From assembly GCA_016617855.1 (NCBI GenBank), contig JAECUM010004364.1, positions 45,058 to 109,057 of the forward strand: 64,000 nucleotides of DNA, in the 5' to 3' direction. The notes beneath the pieces are model-generated. The model did no database searches, had not been told where the DNA came from, and was given only the letters and a program-made list of their open reading frames with translations. Each line of letters opens with the position of its first letter. Within the stretch, counting starts at the first letter, position 1. Position numbers and translations under genes: made by a program. This DNA is from Megalonaias nervosa (taxonomy: Eukaryota > Mollusca > Bivalvia > Unionida > Unionidae). Shown in pieces: positions 35,857 to 46,139 of the stretch.

Positions 35857-35963
35857 TTTGTCCTCTTCAGACAGGAAGGTAATATTGTTATCCTTGTAAC
35901 CAGCTGTCAGCACATTTCCCAGAGAGACATTCTTGAAGCCTTCATTTTGTCTGATATCATCAT
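35857..35963 (-). CDS. DPP3: DPP3 coding exon ([12 protein letters not shown] segment)
   Basis: This exon has 107 nt and encodes [19 protein letters not shown] followed by a segment ending TFLSEEDK. It finishes the Tyr codon begun in the upstream exon and ends in phase 0 at a gtatgt donor; the acceptor is atag. It matches the family segment [17 protein letters not shown] that follows IPAGINIPN. It is too short and AT-rich to show as an open reading frame by itself, but conservation and phase make it secure. The intron that follows is the largest in the window at 12.8 kb. Confidence 0.93.
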
Positions 35964-37030
35964 CTATAGCAATTTAAAAGAAATGGAATAGAGAAGTGAT
36001 AAACAATACTATCTTTAAAATTTGTTAACTGAATGCAAGCCTGTTAAACCCAGACAAAAGTCCGAGTATTTTACCAAAGTTCTGTCTATAATTTTAGTGA
36101 TCTGTGAACTGTCATCCTCATGTCAAGAGCTGGTCAAAGATCAATACCAAAACTGATTATTTCTATAAATCAAACTATTGGATTTTTCATAGTGATTATA
36201 AATCAAATTTCATTCTATCTTGTTGACATCACAAATGCAGGCTTGGTTGTGTCCTTACTTGTTCATAAATTTTGTAGTAATATTAGCAAGCCCATTAGTG
36301 ATATATTTGGTTAGATCAATTGATAGAAAAAACTCTGGCATCCTCCATCATTCCAGGAATACTCACCCCAAGATAAACCCTCAATTTTTAAAAATAAAAT
36401 TGTGTAAATTCGCAACCTTGATCCTATCTACTCCAGTCACTCTGAGAATATCCATCTTATATTCAAAAGAAAGAAATCTCTTCACTAATACACATGGCCT
36501 TGAGCACCTTGTAATATTATTAAACTATTCTTTATAATTTTCATGCCTAATAAATGTTCATGTAATATCATCATTATGCAAGATACTGTAAATATTGTTT
36601 GATCTGAAAATTAATTGTCAATGTTCTGTAGCACTACAATGGCCAAGTGAAATATTTGTTAGCATTTAATGTGGTTATGTAACGACACATGATTCTATCA
36701 CTAAAAATATATCCTGAAATAAATACCCCATAACTATGCATGGGGAAATTAAGCTCTATTGTTTTTTAAAAATCCTATTATTTGATGACATGCAAATTTA
36801 AATGATGGTTTTATTGTGTAACATGTTAGCAGAGCAAGTAAAGTAGAAATCTGTGACAGTAAAACTATCCTTTAAGTTGCCAAATCCTCAATCCATGATT
36901 AATATTACAACTGAAAACAGTTTACACAACTTTGTATAAGCAAATGTTGAATACTCAGTTCTCGAATATCATGGTTTCCCCCAAAAATCCAAGTTTATAA
37001 CAGTCTGTAGGAGATTTTACTGCTATAAAT
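35964..37030. other. DPP3 intron, no recognisable feature
   Basis: AT-rich; overlapping open frames at 36120-36537 (+) have no recognisable family. Confidence 0.4.
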
Positions 37031-37128
37031 TTTGACATTGGACAGTTACAAAAAGCATGCTAATTCGACATTTGACCAATCATACACATGTGTAATATGA
37101 CACTGGACCAATCACAAAGCATGTTTAA
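37031..37128. repeat. ~33-bp minisatellite, left part
   Basis: Units such as 'aatatgacactggaccaatc' plus 'acaaagcatgtt' occur here about three times, then the array is cut by the piggyBac element at the TTAA of 37125-37128 and resumes at 40159. Confidence 0.9.
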
Positions 37129-40100
37129 CCCTTTACACCTCAGGTATGTTTTTCTACGCCTTTACCTTTGTCCCCACGTCTACGCATAACTACGCTTTTA
37201 CCTTTGCTGCCCATCTACACGTTTCTACGCTTTACACAGTATCTACTATGACTATGCTACATCTTCCAGTTAAATGTTGATTCGCCCAGAGGTAACCAAA
37301 ATCTGGTCAAAAATAATAAATCACTTTTACTAACATTAGATGTTAATGACATATTTCCTAACATTAGAACATAAAAATCTAAAGTTAACCGACTAATTAT
37401 ACGTAGGTTTTTTTTCCACGGCCGCATCCAAAATGGCGTCCTTAGCCGATTGTAATACCTTGAAATCGATGTAAATATTATGGCCTTTTCAACATATGTC
37501 AGTTACTTATAACTGCAATTTTTTCCAAATATGATGCTGAAGTTTACATTAATACTATAAATTAATACTGTCATTATGTTCTTTATGTGGAAAATCACAT
37601 TCTTAGAATGTGCGGCAAATTACGTCAAGTCCTCTTCCATACATTGTAACATATAACGTAGCTTTAACGTGTTTAAAACACGAAATTTGCCATAATTGCA
37701 GGGCATATGAAATAAAAAAAACAAAATTAATAATGTTTGTGTTATTAATTTCTTCCATTCATTTCAATATGCAAAGTTTCAATCAAATCGTATAACAGAC
37801 AAAACAGGAAGTGACATTTTGTATTTACGAAGGAATACCCTGATTTCGTCGTGGCAATGTCGTCCTTATCTGTTGATTACAGTGATTTATCTAGAAGTGA
37901 AAACGATTTTTCTGGATTCAGTTCTGACGAAATACCAGATTTTATAAACAATGATGCCTTTAATGACGAAGGATCTGAAATTCTGTCATCAGATATCGAC
38001 ATTGAAATGTCGTCAGACTCGAGTGACACTGATGATGATCAGCCAAATTGGTTTGCAGACGTGCAAGAAATTGACAAAAGTCCATTTACTCAACATTTAG
38101 GACCATCACATAATTTGCAGGAGACAGCACCAGAACTGGACTATTTCCAATTATATTTTCTAGTTGGACTTTTTGAAAAGATTGTAAGTGAAACAAATAA
38201 ATTTGCAGCTAAACAACATGTTGATCATGAAATCAGTGATGCAAACTGGACAGAGACCAGTGTGTCTGAGATGTCTGCCTTTCTTGGCATGTTGATCTTC
38301 ATGGGGATAATCAAAGCTCCTGAATAAAGTTTTTATTGGTCAAATGACAAGTTTCTGTCCAATGAAGGAATCAAAAATGTAATGCCACGCAGAAGGTTTG
38401 AAAAACTCCTCCAGTACCTACACCTAAATGATGACAACACGAATTTTCCTGCTGATCACCCTAACCATGACAAACTTGAAAATCTGTTGCCCCAGTGACA
38501 CAGGACAGTATTCAGACACACTGACTGCAGACACTTAAAAGGAAAAAATCCACCTGCAAATACTGTACCAAGCATGGAGAAAAGAGACGTAAAGAAACCA
38601 TATTTGGCTGTGTCATTTGCAATGTCCATCTATGCTGCACAGAATGTCACAGCATGTTTCATCAAAGCATGTTCATTGTAGAGGAGTAGCTGTGATGTGC
38701 TCCAATACAATTGTAGATAGTTTTGTTTTAATTGTCATGTTTGTTTGTTTTGTTCCTCAACATGAAAGTCTGAGAACAAGTGATTTCTAAGTAGTTGATA
38801 TTTATATTCGAGATCAGTTCTACAATAAGATGAAACATCATTAGGTAAGATCATTTTTATTTCTCTTATATACACATGTATAGGTCTACTAGATAGATTT
38901 ACAAATCCTTATGCACATCACTAGTGACAAATAACAAGAACTCACTAAGAAATATTTTTAATAACCTTTAATAAGCCCATTTATGGAAAGCAAGCCAAGT
39001 GAATGAATAACTTGATAAAATATGTTTTTGTGAAGGCAATTGAATTGCGCTTGAAAAATCTAGAATATTAGTAACACGTAAAGTATGAATAATTTCAAGC
39101 TTCAAAGATATAATAACCTCAAAACTTTCATGCTTAATTTCATTGCTGCTGACAAAACAGTACCTGAGTTTTTCGTCGACGATGAAATGAATCATTAAAG
39201 TCCATCCTTGAATGAAATAGAGTCCTATTTCCAAATGAATCACACTACGGCCAAAAGTAAAATGGCGCCACACATGCCATGTGGGTGCATCTATTTTCAG
39301 AAACAGGGATTTTCTTAATATGACCACACACATTTTAATTATGTTTAAAGAAACATATTGATAATTATAGGTTGTAATAATTACTATTGACTGGTAATAT
39401 TCTGTTTTATTTGCTAGATATGACTTGCTTGGCTATGTTATGTCATTATCCTTAAATGAGTGATATAAGAAAACAAACTTGACCTTATAACCACATAGAT
39501 TTATCAAACATCGCATTGTGTAATTATTTCCGACTGTTATTTTTGTTAAATAGCTGAATATTTAATCACCGAATGTTTATATCATGTTTCTTAGGAATTT
39601 TATATATTCCGTAATGTATGTGCCAAACGAATTACAATTACGGCCTGTTTAATGAACAGGTACTGCCTAGATACTGCGATGTCCGCCATTATTATGTTTC
39701 TGCCTCTTGTAAGGTTCATTTGTGACTTAAAAATGATATTATGAAGAACATAACACGAACACGGCAGTGAAAAGTTTTAGTTAAATATTTTCACAAATAA
39801 TGTCAACAAGTTTGCTGATTAAATACATATTGGTATTTATAGTGATGTTCAAAGTTTCGAAGCACACGTTGCTGTGTTTAAAACAAAGCAACTTGTGCAC
39901 CGGTAGTTGTTTTTATCACGAAATGATGACAAATAATAACATACGGTAATCCGGCATTGATAACAAAAGCTAACTTGCGGTGGAAATGATTTGGTTATAT
40001 TGAGGATATTCCAGCAATGCGAGAATATAATTTTTTGAAGATTACGTTGCCTTACAGTTTAGGTGGGTTTTTTTTATGGGAAGCAAGAGTATGACGTCAT

Positions 40101-40158
40101 GAACGTCATATGGGAGGCACAGGTAGGAGGGTTAAATTTTTATATGGGAAGCAAAGGG
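37129..40158 (+). mobile_element. piggyBac element, internally deleted, with TTAA duplication
   Basis: The left end is TTAA (37125-37128) then CCCTTT; the right end is AAAGGG (40153-40158) then TTAA (40159-40162). TTAA duplication with CCC-starting ends defines piggyBac. The element is 3030 bp and carries a transposase relic on the plus strand. It landed in a TTAA present in the unit of the 33-bp minisatellite. The left subterminal region has short repeats ('tctacgc...tttacctttg'). Several CpG and 'aaaatggcgtcc' type sites near 37433 could be promoter elements. Confidence 0.92.
37857..38689 (+). pseudogene. piggyBac transposase, core-deleted pseudogene
   Basis: ATG at 37857 opens an acidic N terminus (SSLSVDYSDLSRSENDFSGF and SSDTDDDQPNWFADV), followed by the transposase N-terminal domain (AFLGMLIFMGIIKAPE). 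A TAA at 38325-38327 interrupts; the frame continues FYWSNDKFLSNEGIKNVMPR and RRFEKLLQYLHLNDDN. It then jumps to the C-terminal Cys-rich domain (CKYCTKHGEKRR, CVICNVHLCCTECH) and stops at 38687-38689. The catalytic DDE/D core between LENLLP and the Cys-rich domain, about 300 residues in the family, is missing. The element could move only with transposase from elsewhere. Confidence 0.9.
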
Positions 40159-40415
40159 TTAATAACCAATGGACCAGTCACACAAAGAATGCTTAATATG
40201 ACATTTAAACCAATCATTAACATGTGTAATATGACATTGGACCAATCACAAAGCATGTTTCATGACACTGGACCAATCCCAAAGCATGTTTAATATGACA
40301 CTGGACCTATCATAAAGCATGTTTAATATGACACTGGATCAATCCTAATGCATGCTTAATGATATTAGACCAATTGTATGCATGTTTAATATGACCCTAA
40401 ACCAATCATAAAGCA
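40159..40415. repeat. ~33-bp minisatellite, right part
   Basis: About seven units of 'tttaatatgacactggacca' plus 'atcataaagcatg', ending about 22 bp downstream (in the gene's direction) of the donor of the exon 40438-40632. It was continuous with 37031-37128 before the piggyBac insertion. Confidence 0.92.
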
Positions 40416-40437
40416 GAAGCACTGAACGTTCACTTAC

Positions 40438-40632
40438 AGTTAGGAATGTTAATGCCAGCTGGAATGCCCGATCCTCCAAATGACAGAACATCCAGTGAAG
40501 TGAAATCTGGTCGAAGGAACTTGTCCTTTTCATAAGCTGCTGGCCAGGGCAAAAGTGCCAACAGATGTTCTGCATTTTCCACTAGTTCAGCAAACTTAGC
40601 ACTGACTGCCTTGTTCACAACAGCGACAAAAC
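40438..40632 (-). CDS. DPP3: DPP3 coding exon ([10 protein letters not shown] segment)
   Basis: This exon has 195 nt and encodes [20 protein letters not shown], then [20 protein letters not shown] and [13 protein letters not shown]. The IPAGIN segment forms the beta-core edge that binds the peptide backbone of the substrate in M49 enzymes. It enters with GT completing a Gly codon and ends one base into the Tyr codon at a gtaagt donor. An ORF extending past 40632 runs into the intron, so the real edge is the AG at 40633-40634. The downstream intron begins with a ~33-bp minisatellite about 22 bp from the donor. Confidence 0.95.
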
Positions 40633-40639
40633 CTGGATG

Positions 40640-41085
40640 TGTTAAAAACAATATATAAAAAGGTCACATCCAATATCTGAAACTGTATTCATTGACTTGT
40701 CTTCATGAAACATGACAGCTAATATGACCACCCTCTTCATTTGGTACTGATGGAATTCAGGTTACAAAGGTAGTCTACTGACAGATGAGTTAATGTGAGC
40801 TATTGCATTGTTCAAGATGTTGCAGAAGGAATATATGTTTTGGTTAGATTCATGTAAAATGTGGAAAATACGGAAACATGCACATTATTCCAAATATTTT
40901 GAGATCTGAATAAAAGTGCAAATCAATATAACTTTGTTTACTTCTTTTCGCATTTAAAGTTCAGCAACTGCAACACTGTGTGACAAATAATAGTTAAATA
41001 AACAGGGTCCTTTTGGGCACACAGAATTGTATTTTTGTTTGAGCTTGTAATTTTGTTTTAAGTCACAAACCCTGAGCCATTTTTT
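40640..41085. other. DPP3 intron, no recognisable feature
   Basis: AT-rich, leading into the non-LTR fragment. Confidence 0.4.
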
Positions 41086-41089
41086 TCCC

Positions 41090-43075
41090 CCTCACAGAGA
41101 CATGGCTAAAGACATCAGGCAATGAGCCCAAGTATGTGGATGTAACACCCCCAGTTACCTGATCAAGTCATTCCCATGCCACTCCCGAAAAGGTGGAATC
41201 GCTGTTATTGCAAAGAAGTCTATATTCTACTGTCTTAACCACACTACAACTTTCAATTTCGACCACACTTGGTTTGAACTGGTCCAAACCTCACTCACAA
41301 TGGAACAAAGGTCGGTCCATTTTTTTTCTGCCTCTACTGTCCTTTTCCTAGTCAAAAAAATAAGCTGAATGAATCTCTCTTTTTGGAGCAGTTTCCTAAT
41401 CTCCTTGAGTATGGAAATTTGACAGGTGGCAACCAGATTATTCTTGGAGATTTCAACTTGAACTCCGACTGTCCTAGAAACCAATGCATATCAAAACTCC
41501 TAGATTCCATTCATGTTTTCAATCTCAAACATTCAGTTATCCAACCCACCCATAAACATGGTCACATTTTAGACTGGATTCTTCATAGACCTAATGATAA
41601 TATTCTAGTCTACATTGGTGTCCATGAACTTTCATCAGATCACCTCTGCCTCGTATGCCACCTTGACGTATCAGTCCCAAACCCTCCATCTTTGTTTGTT
41701 ACTAATGGTAACCTCTGTATGATAAAAAGCACACGTAACTTTGTTACCTCCTACAGCAGTACAACTTGATAAGTGCTTGTGTTTATTGCTTTAAAAACAT
41801 GCCTCAGTAATCAAATGCCAAGAACAAATTTAAAAGTGTTCTCCATGGTATAGTAGTGTTAGAGACTAGCTTTGCACTGCTCAAAGAGAATGCCCTAAGG
41901 CTGTGAGGTTTTGGCTTTCCACCAGCTTCACTATTCATAAGGAGATCTATGAAGCTGCTAAGAAGAACGTCACAAACATGGTTCATGCAGCGATATCAGA
42001 CTGCTACAGTACTAAGATCACTGAAAGTTCCAGATGCAATGAGCTCTTCAAGATTATGAACAAGCTCATGTCCATAAACGTTCTCTCCATTTGACCTTCT
42101 GGACCCGTTTGCAAATTTCTTCCATGACAAAGTACAAACCACTGGAGATAAGTTTGACAACACACTTTTAAATGACTCATTGTCAACATACAGTTGTGGT
42201 TCAGAATTTCAACGGTAACATTTAACATTTGATCCTGTCGCTACAGATTTGGTACACACAATTGTGATGAGTCCCTTAAGTGAACTTGATCCTATTCCGA
42301 TATCATTGCTGCTTGAGTGCTTTGATTCAATATTATCCTCACAAACCAATATCATCATACTTCTCTCTCATCCACAGAATTCCCATCATTTTTCAAAATT
42401 GCCATTGTAAAGATTCTGTTGAAGAAACAAGATGCCGGACCATAATGATTTAAAGAACTACTGCCCTGTTTCTAATCTCCCTTTTATGTCAAAAATCCAG
42501 GAAAAAGTTGTGCTATCCAAACTTTTATCTCATCTGAATTTAAATAGTCTTTTTAGCAATATACAATCCACATATTGCCCTCACCATAATAATAAAACTG
42601 CCCTTCTTAGAGTAGTTAATGACCTTCTCTCTCCTCTGGAGAGTGGAAAGATTACAGTCATCAGCCTTCTTGACTTGTCTTGGTATTCACGATACAGCCT
42701 TACTATGATTCAAGTCCAACTTAGTCAACAGGACAACAAATTGTGTCTGTAAATGGAAAACAGTCCAGCCCAGTTTACCTATGTTTTGGTGTTCCACAGG
42801 GCTCTGTTCTCTACCCCATTCTTCATTCTATACATTCAGCCACTCTCAAGTGTCATACATCAACATCTCGTGTCTCACCAGTTGTAAGCTGGTGACACTC
42901 AAGTATACAAATCTAGCTGCCCAACTGAAGTTGAGGTGACATCTAAGGCAAAAAGAGGTGCATTTCTGAAGTGAAGCCATGGCTGACATGTAACAAACTG
43001 AAGAGGAATAATGACAAAACTGCAGATAGTATACTTGCCAACACAATCCTGATTTTTTCCTGATATCAGATGGTG
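41090..43075 (+). pseudogene. Non-LTR retrotransposon, endonuclease and RT part, decayed
   Basis: The plus strand, with frameshifts, shows an APE-type endonuclease: TETWLKTSGNEPKYVD, KGGIAVIAKKSIFYC, GNQIILGDFNLNSD, LDWILHRPND and ELSSDHLCLVCHL. A reverse transcriptase follows: DLKNYCPVSNLPFMSKIQEK, NNKTALLRVVNDLLSPLESG, VISLLDLS, FFILYIQPLSSVI, AGDTQVYKSS (from FADDTQLYKS) and WLTCNKLKRNNDKT. Motif order and the NY-x-P-x-SNLPF-x-SK-x-x-EK-V signature fit the CR1/L2-like group. The catalytic ADD is mutated and a stretch around the first catalytic Asp is shortened. It sits in the 2.7-kb DPP3 intron, antisense to the gene. Confidence 0.85.
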
Positions 43076-43377
43076 ATGCAAAAATTAGTAATTTATGGTA
43101 ATCCAATGCATGTACGATAAGCACATGATAGGTAGTGCTATGCAAAAAACCCCATTGAATACCACAATACACACGATATAACAGGAAGCGAAGCTACCTC
43201 ACAGTTCGCCGTTTCAACAGTTCTGTGCATGAACAAACTTCTGAAACAAATACCTTAGAAATCCCATTATATACTTAAACAACATTTTAGTGACAGACAA
43301 GAGTATTGGGCAAGTTCCATTTTACTTTAACATACATTTTAATATCCAGTTTTACTAGAGAAAAAAGATCATCATAC

Positions 43378-43436
43378 CCTCAAATTCGCCTCTGGCACCA
43401 ATAGGGTCCCTGTATGACTCAATAAAGCCAATATAT
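43378..43436 (-). CDS. DPP3: DPP3 coding exon (YIGFIESYRDP segment)
   Basis: A short exon of 59 nt encoding YIGFIESYRDPIGARGEFE. The phases (2 in, 1 out) complete an ACA codon with the exon before and a GGT codon with the exon after. The tyrosine of YIGFIES is the position that contacts substrate in human DPP3 (Tyr318). The donor is gtatga. The acceptor, ttttgcag, is the last unit of a 31-bp tandem array in the upstream intron that carries many similar acceptors. A small exon next to many decoy acceptors is unusual (see findings). Confidence 0.93.
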
Positions 43437-44225
43437 CTGCAAAAGTCAAAATATAGCTATAAAAAGACTGCAAAGGAAAAACAACATGGCCATAAATAGA
43501 CTGCAAAGGTAAAAAATATAGCTGTAAATTGGCTGCAGAGGTAAAAATATAGCCATAAATATATAGCCATAAATAGACTGCAAGAGTAAAACAATAGCCA
43601 TAAATAGACTACAAGGATAAAACTAAAGCCATAAATTGAATGCAAGGGTAAAATTACAGCCATAAATAGATTGCAACGGTAAAATTATAACCATAAATAG
43701 ACTACAAGCATTAAAACTATAGCCATAAACAGACTGCAAGGGTAAAACTATAGCCATAAATAGACTGCAAGGATAAAACTATAGCCATAAATAGATTGAA
43801 AGCATAAATTATAGCCATAAATAGACTGCAAAGTAAAAAGATAGCTGTAACTAGACTGCAAAGGTAAAAATATAGCCACAAAAAGACTGCAAAGGTAAAA
43901 TTATCGCTGTAACTAGACTGCAAAAGTAAAAATATAGCCATAAAAAGACTGCAAAGGTAAAATTATCGCTGTAAATAGACTGCAAAGGTAAAAATATAGC
44001 CATAAATAGACTGCAAAGGAAAAAAATACAGCCATAAATAGATTGCAAAGGTAAAACTATAGCTGTAAATAGACTGCAAAGAAAAAATTATAGCTGTAAA
44101 TAGACTACAAAGGAAACATGTATAGCCATAAATAGACTACAAAGGTAAAATTATTGCAATAAATAGACTGCAAAGGAAAAAAATATAGCCACAAATAGAC
44201 TGCAAAGGTAAAAATATAGCCATAT
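43437..44225. repeat. 31-bp minisatellite, ~25 copies, made of splice-acceptor-like units
   Basis: The plus-strand unit is 'ctgcaaaggtaaaaatatag' plus 'ccataaataga'. On the transcribed minus strand most units read T-rich then 'ttacctttgcag', a good 3' splice site. The unit nearest the exon ends exactly at the real acceptor of 43378-43436. Units vary by substitutions (ccataaat/ctgtaaat; ctatag/ttatcg). Because 31 is not divisible by three, overlapping repetitive minus-strand frames arise (43457-44325) which are not genes. Confidence 0.95.
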
Positions 44226-44584
44226 GCAAGATCCTTATCCACTGATTTACAAGTGAGATACATACATATACATTTTCTGTGGTTGTCACATACAGATATA
44301 TTTTCTGTGTCTGCACTGACATCATTTGTATAACTACTAAAACTTCATTTAATTAGTCTCATTGTGTCAGCAGGATGGGCAGTCAGGAGGAGGGGCAGTC
44401 AGGAGGCATAACAACTATAAAAGACATCAAGAACAGCTGGAAATCAAAGCCATTCATATTCCCACCAGTATAAAGCAGAAAAGGTAATTGCATTGATATC
44501 AAATATACCTTGGTATAAAGTTATGATGTAGAAATCAAACCAAATACATTTTCGACAAAGCTCAGGAGAAATTAAATTGTTTAA

Positions 44585-45640
44585 AAAGTCTCAAATTCAA
44601 ACTAGATCGATTATCTTTGGAAAAAATGTAAAAATCTTATATTATTCCAATTTTTGACTAGTAAGCTGATCACATTTGGGACAATTGTACAATGCATAAT
44701 AAAGAATTCCAAGAAAAAAAATGTCGAGGCAATGAGAATAATAACAGGTGCAAGCAAAACTGCATCTCCTTCACAACTGTGCCATGAAACTAGCTGGGAA
44801 AGCCTAAACTTTCGCCATTACTAGCATAAATTGCTTCAATTATTTAAAATTTACCACGGACTAGCTCTCACATATTTTCAAGACTTGATTCAACCATTAT
44901 TTATAGAACATGAGACTACTCCATTCAATCTTCAAATGATCTTCAACCCCCAAGGTGTAGAACAACTTTGTTCTACAATTCATTTCTACCTTCAACAATT
45001 CAAATATGGAACTTGTTAACCGTTGAAGTGAGAAACAACCCTTCAATACACAATTTTAAAGCCTTCTTGAACCTTGCGAGAGAAACCACTTCTTGTTATT
45101 TCTACGCTGGTGATAGAATGTCTCAGATTATGTATGCTAGGCTAAGAACAAATTGTAGGCTAAGAACAAATTGTAGTACCTTAAATTATGTTGTTGTTGT
45201 TGTAGGGTTTAATGCCATTTTTCAGCGCAAGATAGGCTATACATAGAGACCAGTATAAATGGTGGAGGAAGAACCCGGGAAAACCCTGGAAAGAACCACC
45301 GACCCACAAGAAGCTACTGGCAAGCTTTCTTACGTACCCACAATGGCCGAGCCCGAGACTCAAACCCATGTAGACAGAGGTGAGACAGCAGTGATCCGTA
45401 ACGGTGAGCACTTTAGAACACTCAGGGCCCCTACTTAAATTATGGTTTATATACAAATCATTATCTAATAAATACTGCTCCTGCAGTGAAATTGAGAATG
45501 CAAAATACTTTCTTCTAGTCTGTTCCACATATTCTAATCTTAGAGATCAAATCCTATATACACTCCCTTTCACTCGTACGATTGAAACATTATCATTTGG
45601 CAACCCTATGTTAACTGTAGAAAACAACAAATATTTTTAG
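44585..45640 (+). pseudogene. Non-LTR retrotransposon C-terminal part, SINE-interrupted
   Basis: With frame changes the plus strand reads ADHIWDNCTMHNKEFQEK, RIITGASKTASPSQL, LLQLFKIYHGLALTYFQDLI, LFYNSFLPSTIQIWNLLTVE, RNNPSIHNFKAFLN, and after the SINE a zinc-ribbon-like end CSCSEIENAKYFLLVCSTYS. This is the post-RT region of a LINE with a C-x-C...H/Y...C terminal finger. It is interrupted at 45191-45433 by a SINE. Whether it belongs to the same family as 41090-43075 cannot be decided by eye; the DPP3 exon 43378-43436 lies between them. Confidence 0.75.
45191..45433 (-). mobile_element. tRNA-derived SINE, full length, in the LINE relic
   Basis: The minus-strand copy of the 4371-4621 family: it ends (in plus view) '...aacactcagggccccta', starts with (TTG)n, and contains 'aatgccatttttcagcgcaa', 'ggaggaagaacccgggaaaa' and 'gcagtgatccgtaacggtga'. 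The target-site duplication is cttaaattatg at 45180-45190 and 45434-45444. Excision rejoins the LINE sequence. It is very similar to the 4371 copy, so this subfamily was active relatively recently. Confidence 0.92.
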
Positions 45641-45846
45641 CTGTGCAAAATTATATGAGTAAGAGATTTAATTAACTGACTGAACTCAAAACCATCTGAA
45701 TCACAATTAATTAGTTCTTATTCACTGTTATGCTTTGTATGCAAGTGTATGCATATTTTCTGTAAAATCATTGGTACCAGCATCAAGATCTTTGCTGTTG
45801 TATTTTTTTTCTTGTTACTTTTTGGGAGACAGTGCAAATAAGCTTA

Positions 45847-46033
45847 GGACTGGTCCATTAAAACATATATGGGACCCAGGGAAGGCACTTTTAAAGTGGG
45901 GTACTGACCCATAGATACAATTTAGAATTTTCTCATCGTTTTAATATGAACTCTGAGAAATCCAAGTTCCATGGCATATATTTTTTTAAAACTGCCTTCC
46001 CTGGGTACCATGTATGTTTAAATGGAACAGCCC
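45847..46033. mobile_element. Harbinger-like MITE, complete, 187 bp
   Basis: The left end 'ggactggtccattaaaacat' and 'acccagggaaggca' is mirrored by the right end, whose reverse complement is 'gggctgttccatttaaacat' and 'acccagggaaggca', giving ~43-bp imperfect terminal repeats. It is flanked by TTA at 45844-45846 and 46034-46036. Size, TTA duplication and lack of coding sequence fit a PIF/Harbinger-type MITE. Confidence 0.8.
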
Positions 46034-46139
46034 TTATACTTTCTACAGAATCACCCAAATCATATCTTTGTAAAATAAATATGATTCAAACTAAGAAACC
46101 AAACTCAAGTGAGCAGTTGCCTGACATGAGGAAAATGAC

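Noticed and set aside
43437..44225. Regular repeats that could be taken for a CRISPR array
   Set aside because: There are no unique spacers of constant length, no cas genes, and the genome is eukaryotic; the units are contiguous.
43457..44325. Several minus-strand open frames with repetitive hydrophobic peptides, looking like a membrane protein
   Set aside because: They come from the 31-bp minisatellite, which cycles through all three frames; the region is intron next to a DPP3 acceptor.
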